Source of the DNA: Xestospongia bergquistia
Lineage: Eukaryota; Porifera; Demospongiae; Haplosclerida; Petrosiidae
Length of the DNA stretch: 64,000 bases
Assembly: GCA_963965975.1 (NCBI GenBank)
Contig: OZ014421.1
Span: 6,501,413-6,565,412 of the forward strand
Direction of reading: 5' to 3'
The notes below the pieces were generated by a model, which was not told the DNA's origin, made no database searches, and saw nothing but the letters and a program-made list of their open reading frames with translations. The translations under genes and the position numbers were made by a program. Positions 11,732-44,217 of this stretch are shown here, one piece after another (positions within the stretch are counted from its first letter, which is position 1; every line of letters begins with the position of its first letter).

Positions 11732-13779
11732 TTAGAAGTAGTAGCAGAAGTGGACACGATGATCTGGTATACGAGTGTCAGGAAATAGACCACCACGAGG
11801 TCCACGACTATCTCTATTCCTATCATTTTCATCATCCCACTGCAACCATCCATCAATCACATTCATACCTAAGACTTCCTGACACTTTCCACCTATACGA
11901 ATCAGGTAAAAAGGCTTTGTAATCGGAAGAAGAATGGGGGTTTCATGATGGCCATCATTACGACAACAATAATAAATTAAAGTGTTACGATTATAGACAC
12001 CATCAGGAAGTACACCACCAGCATTATTAGTATTCCAAGTGTCTTCATCATCCCAAAAAAGAAACCCTGCACTAAAACCTTGTGGGCAATACCCTTTCTT
12101 ATAGATGCAGTAACGACCCCTTGGCCAGTTAGGTCGTTGAAAATGGATCCTTGCTCTATGTAATATTTTTATACAAAAATAATGTGTAATGTCACAAGGT
12201 AAATTGCCACGAAGATGTTTTTTTATTGCAATATGGAGATTATTGCCATCTTCAGTATCATGTTTTCTCCCTCCACTTAAAAACTTAAATCCTGCTCCTT
12301 TTGGACAGCCATTTTTTGGTTGAGGAAGTCCATATGTACCATCAGGCCATACTAATTGGATCATTAGTTGTTGTACAGGTACCGGTGGTTGACCTTTATT
12401 TGAAAAGCAATAATGTTTATTTAGTGGTTATAATTTTAATTAAGTTAAAAGTATGTACCTTGTTTCAGTTGGAGATGTTGGGCATATGTCTTTAATGCAT
12501 TTTCCAGATACATGCACTGTTCTTTCAAAGAAGCTGGTACCTGCTGAGTATTATTTCCACTAGTATCATTTGATCCTGTACTGTCATCTAAACATTTTTT
12601 CCAATATCCTGGATTATTGCAGACCTCAGTGATGGGAATTAGCTTAATGTGCACAGGATATGGGATTTTTTTATCATTTTGAGGTATATGCCACAATTTT
12701 TTATCATTCTTGATTACTGTTGATCCAACTGTAATTCTCCTGTAAAGTTTCCCAAACTTAGTCTCAGAATTGAGATTTCTATTTAAGCGTTGAAGATCTA
12801 AACTAGCTACACCACCCTGGAACATTCCACGTTTCAAAGACAAAGAAGCTTTATCCTAAGCCAAAAACATTATTACACATCACAGCTTGTACAAGTAATT
12901 ACCTTTCTCACTGCAAAGTCAAAGAGATCCACGTGTGATGACCTGAAACGCTCAATATATTGTCCTCCCAATTTAGCTTCAACAATAATATGCTACACAA
13001 ATTAGAAAAATAGATTAATTATGAAATGATATTAAAGGTACAGTCTCGTACCGTTCCCCACTTGTCCAGAAAATTATTGTAATCTCTTGGATCCCATTTT
13101 TTAGGCAATTCTTTGAAGGCATCACAGAAGCGTTTTGATACTCCAAACTTGTCTTTTTTTCTTATAAATTCTGTCATGTACTGTACAAAAGTGAGATGAC
13201 ACTTTACATCCTTGTCAAGGAATACTTTCTTGTTCTTTTGTGTCTGTTCTTTGATATGTTGATACTCTATAACACAATTATATTATGATTATTATTTTAT
13301 ATATGAAAAGTATATTAATTACTGACCACGACTCAAACTGAAAGCGAATTTTACAAGTCCAAATTCTGTAATGAATTAAAAGAAAATGTCAATTAAAATT
13401 GTTTTCAAAACTAACTTGCATCAACATCCACAGATCTCAACAGTTTTGCTTGATAAATTGATGGTCCAACAAATATTTGTGCTGTTTCTTTACAATGCAA
13501 TGGTAGAGATATCATTTTCACTTGGTCGGGTACACATATATCTTTCCCTTGTATCTTTTTTGACTTGCCTTCATCAAAGTCTATTTGAAGTATGTTGCGA
13601 AAAGTCAGTCCAGGATCAAACCCATTATCTCCTCCATCAGGGTTACCATGAAGGAGCTTGTAACCCATTCCAACAAATACAGGTTGTTTTATACAATTTG
13701 CACTTGTTGTTGAAGCAGTTAATAATAGTCCAATGGCCACTGCCATAGTAAAGGTAATGACTACAGAGTAATGCTTCAT
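11732..13779 (-). CDS. Apextrin-like MACPF-ApeC secreted protein D
   Basis: This is an intact six-exon gene: 13416-13779, 13327-13365, 13052-13266, 12903-12992, 12459-12855 and 11732-12393, summing to 588 aa. The order is signal peptide, MACPF region with the Trp-Gly-Thr-His junction and Gly-Gly motif, linker, then ApeC with WPDGTYGLP, WPRGRYCIYKKG and WDDE. The signal-peptide segment is nearly identical to gene B. The interdomain linker differs because a Pro/Val/Gln-rich stretch replaces B's sequence at the exon 5/6 junction. The ApeC first half is also more diverged than the second half, as expected under partial gene conversion or diversifying selection. An antimicrobial role is inferred from the family. 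Confidence 0.88.
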
Positions 13780-15843
13780 GATGATGAGATTGATAGCAGG
13801 ACTAGAGAGATCTGTTCCCTTGTGAGTGTGTACACCGCTATTTATTGTGAATTGAATGCCATGAGTTCTAAAAATAGGACGATGCTATTAATAGAATATA
13901 ATAACCTTTTAGGTAATAATGAAGACAAGAAAATGAAACAAAGTAAGTATCAAATATTCATAATTTGTTATGCCACTTTTAATTTAATTTCTATTGACTT
14001 TACCTTATATTTCAAATGATATAATTGAAGTAGGTGTTAAAGTAATACACAATGACATTACAAAATATAACTAATGATTACTTATATTATAATAACACAG
14101 ATATTATTATAGGGTATACAATAATAATATATATAACAAAATATGATATAATTATAATTATAAGTTACTAGTGTTGAATTATATGAAAAAAGACTTCATT
14201 TGGTCATTGTTTTCTGTTGTTAGAGCCAGCTAACAAATAAAGAATTCTGATAAAGATATTGATGGTATCAAGATAGATACCAATAGACATATTGATTGGA
14301 TCATAATATGATATGTTCTCTGCATGATGAATAATCTTCTGTGTATCATATAGTAAATAGCCTCCAAAGAGAACTAAACCTCCATACATGTATATAGTAT
14401 GTAATCCTGAAAATAATGCAGTACCAGGAGCTGCAAAAAGACCACCTAAAGGAGGACAGGTACAAAATGAAGGACAAATAACATATAGATATGTGTACAG
14501 GATAACATAATTATTGCCTACTCTACTTACCAATGGAGCCCACAAAGACCACACCCAGTCGCTACAAATGAACCTAAAGGAGGACAGGTACAAAATGAAG
14601 GACAAGTAATACACAGATTTATGTAAATCAAAGATAAAATTAATTATCAAACTCAATCTACTTTAAAAAGCTTCTATTTTGATGAAAGCAACACTTGATG
14701 AGATTTAAGTACAAAATGATGTAATGTTATTTGCAGCAAATCAATAATATTTTACACTTTAGTATATATCAGCTGGTAATTTCTAAGGTTGATGTTGTTA
14801 TTGAAAGTGTTTGAAAATTTGCACCACAACTGTTTTCTGAAATCATATAGTCCAAGTGTTTACAGTTTGATAAGGTATGGACGTCCCAAAAAAGTATAAT
14901 TTTTAATTTAATATATTCCTTATTGGGTGACATAGGATTGAATTAACAAATGGTTCCTTTTAACACCTCTTGGATCTTCCTTTATAACTCACTAACAACA
15001 CACCTTGAATAACTTCTGTTAGTGAATTTTGTTGGTATGGTATTTAATATGCAACTACAGCAAATATTTGAGTTGTTTACACGCAGAGACACTGTTCTAG
15101 AGTCATTACAGTAAAAACAAAATGGCAAAAATCTTAGTACATGTCATTTGGTCCTTCTATTCTGTTTCATATCTCTTTAGATGTGACTACAGACATTAGA
15201 TGGTTGTATGGTTGTATTTCATTAATGATCATTTCTATCACATCAAACAAATTGATTTGTCAGTGGGCACTTAACTTCTTTCATCATAATTAAATCCCAA
15301 AATATGATATAGTCTATATGATGTGAAGCTATCCAGTATTAGAATTAATTACATCATCAAGTCTATTTTCTCTAGACTCTAAACCATCTTAAATATAGTA
15401 ATATACAATTATATATTACTGTTTTTAGTGGAGAAAGCCAAGAATAATCATTATTGTTGATTGTGACAAAAGTTATCATTGACATGACCTTACTAATAAC
15501 TATTGCTATTAATACAATATAACTTTTGAGGTAATAATGAAGACAACAAAATGGAACAAAGTGCCAAATATTCATAATTTATTATGCTTCTTTTAATTTT
15601 AATTTACATTAACTTTACCCTTACATTTCAGATGACATAATTGAAGCAGGTGTTGGAGTAATACACAATGACATTACAAAATATAACAAATGATTCCTTA
15701 TATTATAATAACACAGATATTATTATAAGGATATACAATAATAATATATACAACAAAAACTGATATAATTATCATCATAAGTTACTGAGTAATTAATAAT
15801 TATAGGAATGTGTTCAATTATATGAAAAAATGACTTTGTTTGG
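13780..15843. other. Spacer between apextrin array and GHITM, with relics
   Basis: It contains the 5' flank of gene D (13780-14200), a duplicate of the GHITM last exon (14204-14560), and a rearranged relic of the array spacer (14700-15420). A further copy of an apextrin 5' flank (about 15500-15835) lies next to the real GHITM end, although no apextrin coding sequence follows it. This suggests an apextrin unit was lost here. Confidence 0.65.
14204..14560 (-). pseudogene. Duplicated terminal exon of GHITM
   Basis: The last coding exon, the preceding intron and the first 30 bp of the upstream exon of GHITM are copied here. Homology to the parent ends exactly at 14560 (parent 16200), inside an exon. 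The copied frame is open to its stop and differs from the parent by only a few residues. It has no promoter, start or upstream exons, so it is a fragment rather than a gene. A second short copy of the intron sequence follows at about 14573-14606. Confidence 0.85.
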
Positions 15844-17301
15844 TCATCGTTTTCTGTTATTAGAGCCAGCTAACAAATAAAGAATTCTGATAAAGATATT
15901 GATGGTATCAAGATAGATACCAATAGACATATTGATTGGATCATAATATGGCATGTTCTCTGCATGATGAATAATCTTCTGTGTATCATATAGTAAATAG
16001 CCACCAAAGAGAACTAAACCTCCATACATGTATATAGTATGTAATCCTGAAAATAATGCAGTACCAGGAGCTGCAAAAATACCACCTAAAGGAGGACAGG
16101 TACAAAATGAAGGACATATAACATATAGATACATGTACAGGATAACATAATTACTGCCTACTCTACTTACCGATGGAGGCCACAAAGACCACACCCAGTC
16201 CTAATGATAGGGGTCCACTCATATAGAGGTACTTTTGACTGGGTGCACATGCTGCTGTGAGACTAAGTCCTCCTACTACACCTGCTGTGTAGAGTGCAGC
16301 ACGAGCTACAAGTGGACCTAGTGAATAGATAGATTGATAAATGCATCAATGGACATATAAAAATGAGTGGATTGGTTGACTGATAATTGAAGGGTACCTG
16401 CCATGAGAGCAACTGGAGCGAGGGTAGCCCCCATAATAGATGAGAATAAGGTAAATGCTCCTAACTTTGCTGGCAATGATTCTGGTGTGTATGGGATGGC
16501 ATAACAAAGCATAGCAGAGCCAATAGTACTGACCAAGAAAGTCACACTAGACTATAAGTATAGAAAGACAAAAGTAATATAATGTCACAATAAAAAAAGG
16601 TTCAAGATATGAGCAAATAATATGGACATTATATATTATCACATATTACTCACTAGAATTGGTCTAGTGATCATAAACCTCATCACAGACTGAGCTCTTG
16701 ACACACCATAGGCAGCCAATGCTGTTACTCCAAGACCAGAGGCAAAGTATGTATAAGTCTTGTTAATACGTTGACGTATCTCTGTTGGCCAAAATCTATG
16801 AGAAGAGTGAGTGATTATAGAGGAGATAGGAACTTACTTAGCTCTGTCAATAGCACCTGTTTCATTGGATAAACCTAGCCCGTAGTAACAGAGACTACCG
16901 ATTGCAACTAGAGAACCACCAGCTAGAAATGCTCGACCAACACGATCACCTACATGTATGAATGGAGAGTAAATGTATTATACATGTAACTAATGATTTA
17001 TCCCGTTATTCAACTAATTCTCCATTTATCCACCTACCTACCCATCCATCTTACTTGTCCATCAATCTTTCTATGTTATTCCCAAATCTATTTTATTACC
17101 AGTCCATGTTCCAGGTCTAGTCACTCCCTTAGTATCAGCTACTGTACTCTCCCAAGTTTCCACTCTCGATTGATTAGAATATTTTCTTCCCTGTAGTCGT
17201 ACCCCCCTGAATGTATTACTAGAGCTTGTAAATCCTCTCCGTACTGATATCAGCCTTATCGATGGATTATATACAAAGAGAATACGTCCCAATGATGCCA
17301 T
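15844..17301 (-). CDS. GHITM: Growth-hormone-inducible transmembrane protein (mitochondrial BAX inhibitor-1 family)
   Basis: Six exons (17100-17301, 16838-16949, 16654-16795, 16398-16551, 16171-16317, 15844-16085) give 332 aa, close to the usual 345 of the vertebrate protein. The N-terminus is rich in Arg and Ser with no acidic run, consistent with a mitochondrial targeting peptide. It is followed by multiple hydrophobic segments. The C-terminal exon has the family pattern GTALFSGLHTIYMYGG, LLYDTQKIIHHAE and YDPINMSIGIYLDTINIF. GHITM (TMBIM5/MICS1) is an inner-membrane protein linked to cristae structure and ion transport. It starts 104 bp from the DRC11 start on the other strand. Confidence 0.93.
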
Positions 17302-17405
17302 TATAACCAGGTCTTCTTTAATATAGACAAGATGGCTGACGCAAGGTCAATGTAAGATCACGTGAGCTACTTGTTGCTATAGCAACAAATACACTGCAAG
17401 ACAAG
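17302..17405. promoter_or_regulatory. Bidirectional GHITM/DRC11 promoter
   Basis: Only 104 bp separate the two start codons. The interval holds a YY1-like CAAGATGGCTGAC (about 17328-17340), an E-box CACGTG (about 17359-17364) and an X-box palindrome (17373-17386). Binding is inferred from motif identity. Confidence 0.7.
17373..17386. promoter_or_regulatory. RFX X-box palindrome upstream of ciliary gene DRC11
   Basis: GTTGCTATAGCAAC is a perfect 14-bp palindrome fitting the X-box bound by RFX factors, which drive ciliary genes in animals and choanoflagellate relatives. It ends 19 bp before the DRC11 start codon. The position is very close to the start, as is common for X-boxes. Confidence 0.7.
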
Positions 17406-28688
<11,283 letters not shown>

Positions 28689-28776
28689 GTAACAAAATAA
28701 CTCTATGTTATTATTGATATAATTGTTGTTAAATGTCTCTGTTTAATATTTATATGAATACTTCAAGTATTTGTAT

Positions 28777-28782
28777 AATAAA
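28777..28782 (+). terminator. Polyadenylation signal of DRC11
   Basis: AATAAA, 89 bp after the DRC11 stop codon; a plausible cleavage signal. Confidence 0.55.
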
Positions 28783-30486
28783 TAGTTTAGTCAATAACAT
28801 ACTTTATAATATGTTATTTTGTAAGGAAAGCCAAATTATTTATAATTTCTGGGAAATTTTGAGTTGTTACAACTTCTTTGAGTAACTTGGCAAGCTCCTG
28901 ACATTTCTCAATTTGCATGTTACATTATAAGTAAACAAGATATTGTGGTAATGTCCCTTAAAATATTCTTTAATTCATAACTCAGTTACTGTAATACAAC
29001 ATGTACAAAAATAGTAATTCATTAAGTCTATTACATGGTATCATGACATGAGGTATATATACTATTTTATAACCAAGCCGAATAATTTAACAGTTTTATA
29101 TTATCAATTTGGCAAACTTGACTCTTTGAAAGAAAACTGATACCTTCCAATTGGTATGTTATTTTACAAGCAAACAAGACATCTTAGTAATGTCTCTTTG
29201 ATATATATAGTATCCTCTTCAGTTAGATATCCCATCCAAGTTACACAATAGATAGTATCCTGTTTAATAAGAGACGACTTTCTATTTGTTAGAGACTCTT
29301 GTCTCAGTCACAAACCCTAGATAAACACTCAAATAAGTCGTAGAGAATGACTGCCAAGATTTAAAATAAACATTGCTAATAAATTGAATGTTAACTCAAA
29401 TAGTACCTGGTAATATACTTAATACTGGTATTAGTGTGAAAGGTTTAATAATATAGAGGAGGTCAAATGGTTATTGAGTACTTTATCTTATCATAGTAGT
29501 TTTAATGTCAAAAGATAGTATTAATTAATTGAATAAAAGTGTCTAAGGATAACAAAAAGGTGTGAGCTACAAAATTACTACAAAAGTTATTAACACACAA
29601 TAGTAACCATTATTTACATGTTATATCATTGTCACCTGGCACAATAGAATATATTTAACATTAATTAACAAAATAACAATGATGTCAACACCTTGTGATA
29701 CCAATAACAACAGAACATGTATCATTATCAAGTAACAATGAATTAATATTTAACAGTTGTTCCTCCCTTTCGTTCAACAACAAACTAGTTGTTTGTAATT
29801 CACAATAGAACATCATTGTTCCAACCTGAACAGACTCCAGTCAGTCAGTCAGTCTCAAATTAATACATCTTAAGGTACAATATGGTCTGTTTGGATGATA
29901 GCCATGAACTACACATGATGTAATAGCATAACAATTGTAATAATGCTGACCCTTAGTTAGATAGTAAACTTCTTGCTAAAGTACCAGCACAGATATGACA
30001 TTATCTCTGTCCACAAGTACTCAATTATCTCTCCTTTATTCTTGAACAAAAATTAAAAGGCACATACAAACACATGTACATGTAAACAATAATAATATAT
30101 TATTGTGTACATGTAAACAATAATAATATATTATTGTGTACATGTAAACAATAATAATAATATATTATTGTGTACAATTATTATTATTATAGAATACATG
30201 TACAGTTTGATTATCTGTATAATATGACCATGCACTTCCTGTAAAGTAACTATGTTTATATTTCTCTGTTTCCTCCAATAGACAGTAGATAAATGTAATA
30301 CATTTAATTTGTTAATCACTTAAATTGTTACAAAATTAACTTAATAAATTAATTAACTAAAATATATTTTATTGTTATAATAAACACATTTTACATAATA
30401 AGTTATAAATCATACTAAAGTTAACAATAGATAATAATAACAACAACATTGTTTGTTAAGTAAGAAAATAATATTATTATAACAAG
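28783..30486. other. Intergenic region between DRC11 and LRRK (convergent 3' ends)
   Basis: AT-rich sequence with no recognised gene. It contains a palindromic tandem repeat at about 30075-30180: three units, each holding the palindrome AATAATATATTATT and separated by GTGTACATGTAAAC. Confidence 0.65.
30075..30180. repeat. Tandem palindromic repeat
   Basis: Three successive units of about 36 bp, each a palindrome around AATAATATATTATT flanked by TGTGTACATGTAAACAA. The last unit is three bases longer. Single strands could fold into hairpins. Confidence 0.75.
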
Positions 30487-41757
<11,271 letters not shown>

Positions 41758-42037
41758 AATGGCGTCACTCGTAACAATAGCTTGCTTCTATTAGTCTGGA
41801 ACTAACAATTTAGTTTGTCTTCTTGCTTTTGCAGGTTACTACTAAAAATATGGAGACATGACAGTCGTGCTCAGCACAGTTTTTAACCCCGGGGTTCCAG
41901 GTCAAATCCCCGGGAAATTCCCCAGGCTAGTTTAATATTAACTAATTTTTATTAATAATTATTTATTTTTGACATGATTTATTGTTGTAGTTGACAACAT
42001 TTCAGATATTAAATGAAAAAAAAGAGCAAATGTCGTC

Positions 42038-42896
42038 TCAATATTTCTTGTCTGAAGCATCTGGAGTATAGTCATGACCCTATATGGAAATACCAGTTCC
42101 AATAAACTTTTTAAAATAAAATGCATTACCTCTTCAATTTTTTTGTCAAGCATTTTAAAGAAATCAATTTGTGAATCAGAAGAATCTCTAATAAATAAAG
42201 ATAAATTATAAACAGAAAACATAATAATACCCTCTCTCTCCCTTCTCCCTCCCTCTCTCTCTCTAATAATTATACGTACACTAAGACGGGCCTCCCACGA
42301 AACTCAGTACCATATCGGGAAAGGATCCTGCTTGCATAATTATATGGCAACATATGAGGATTTATTTGTTGAATTAATCGTTGTCTTCTACCTTCTTCAT
42401 CATACCTTAAATAAAACAATACAAATTACAATAATATTTTGTAATTATTTGGAACTTACGGTGCAGAAAAATCAGGACCTATGTACGTGGGATTCCTTGG
42501 TTGTGGTAAACGACTAGGTCTTCTAACTCTAAGGACTTTAGTCTTAGGAACATACTGTCTTGTTGCTGCTGTTGCTTCAGATACGAGTGGACCATCTGAA
42601 AACACAACACATGAATAATACACAATTAATAAACTAAGAAGCTAAGAATAATAGATTATTTATCTATTATTGTATTTATCAATTTTCAGATATACTATTA
42701 ATTCATTGACCTTTCCCTCCATCCATCTATCCATTCATCTATTTCTCCATCTTCACTACATCCATCCATCCATTCATCATAGAAAAATATCACTCAACAA
42801 ACCACGTGTTTCTGTGTTCTTCTCTCCTTCATCTTTAGATGTAGGAACAACAGCGGGTTGGATAACCTCACTTGAACGTGAGGATCCACAACCCAT
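42038..42896 (-). CDS. Small predicted N-myristoylated/palmitoylated protein, function unknown
   Basis: Five exons (42803-42896, 42460-42595, 42280-42405, 42130-42187, 42038-42079) sum exactly to 151 aa. The protein begins MGCGSSRSSE, the signature for N-myristoylation at Gly2 with palmitoylation at Cys3, so membrane anchoring is predicted. The rest is hydrophilic, with a basic Arg-rich stretch (KVLRVRRPSRLPQPR) and an acidic or polar C-terminus; there is no transmembrane segment. The opening resembles BAALC and other acylated proteins only in this motif, and I do not recognise the family. It lies 280 bp upstream of LRRK on the same strand and is divergent from MRPS18B, with 245 bp between starts. 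Confidence 0.72.
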
Positions 42897-43141
42897 AATT
42901 ATCAGACTACTGACAGCATAGAACAGAACAGACAACAGATTTGTTGATTCATCTAACAAAGTATCTGTGCCATTTAAGGGGCAAATTGATTTCATTTATT
43001 AATTTTAGCCCTTTAAGTTATAGACAAGTAATTACAGGTCTTGCTTTACTTGGACGCCAAACTTCAAATCTTACAACGAGCCCCACCCACATTTGTTCTG
43101 CAAGTATGGGCGTGGTCTTTCTTCACCCACGTGGAACTAAA

Positions 43142-44169
43142 ATGGCCATCTTACTGAGAATACTTCATAGAACATTCTTTGAGAGTTTAATTAAAACAGA
43201 AGCTAGTGCACCAAGCTCTTACCTATTTAGTTCATCAAACCCTTTTGCTTCACCTTTATTCAGGTTTATTTCAACGAATCCACTGGGGCACTTCTCCAAT
43301 AATAACACTACACATTGTAAGTGTTTAAATGTCATAATTTGTTTTATAAATAGCTTTGCAGCCACTAAAGAACTAGAAAGTGGAACTGTGAAGAAATTGA
43401 TTTGGGAAGATTACAAAAGAAATCACAAAGGAGCAATACCCCCTCAAGTACATATTTACATATTCTGTTGTAATTATCTCCCTCTTCTCTACCTCCCAGA
43501 AAACCAGACTAAGATGCAAGGTTATATACATTTTATTTTAAAAAGATAATAAATTACTGTATTTGTTCTTTTAACAGAGAAGAACCAAGAAACATATTGT
43601 AGGCAACCCCTGCCCAATTTGTAGAGATAACATTGAAATTGAGTATACAGTATGTATGATGGCTACAATTATAGCTGGTAGATTTTATTATTCCATAGGA
43701 TGTTAAGTTATTAATACAGTTTATATGCCCATATACTGGCAAGATACTTCCAGCTACTAAAACAGGTAAGTTGGCAACAGTAAATACACTGTAGCTACTG
43801 GTAACTGGTGCTATATATTTCACAACAAAATTAATATACTCCAAGACAAGTCCAGGATATAACATTAATTTTCCCTTAAAGTATAGCACTTTATTATCAG
43901 TAGACAAACCACACGATTGTCTATAGTATTCTCTACTTTATATATATTTATATAGGATTATGTAGACTGCAGCAGAAGAAACTAGTAACTGCTATTGAGA
44001 AAGCATGGGATTATGGTAACTTGTTTAGTTAAATGTCTTATTTTTATTATCCAGCTCAGGTCTAATGACTTATACTATACCAAGAGAGACTGATGCCCAT
44101 TCTACTGGAATGGAATCGAATTATTCTTTATCCTGGAACAAGATTGATGTTATTGAACCTAAACATTAA
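43142..44169 (+). CDS. MRPS18B: Mitochondrial ribosomal protein S18B
   Basis: Six exons (43142-43316, 43362-43447, 43578-43649, 43699-43765, 43956-44015, 44060-44169) give 189 aa. A Ser/Arg/Phe-rich N-terminus is consistent with mitochondrial import. The family-specific core follows: DYKRNHKGAIPPQ, GNPCPICRD (one half of a zinc-binding Cys pair set), VKLLIQFICPYTGKILPA, GLCRLQQKKL and a short C-terminal tail. It is a component of the small mitoribosomal subunit. An in-frame upstream Met at about 43106 (MGVVFLHPRGTK) is possible, but it does not improve the presequence. Its stop lies 48 bp from the stop of the convergent CH-ankyrin gene. Confidence 0.9.
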
Positions 44170-44217
44170 GAGTTGAGTACATTTCTAATAACAATTATAT
44201 TAACAATATTTATAACA

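Noticed and set aside
14204-14656. A second intact GHITM-like gene
   Set aside because: Only the last exon and fragments of its neighbour are copied; no start, promoter or other exons are present.
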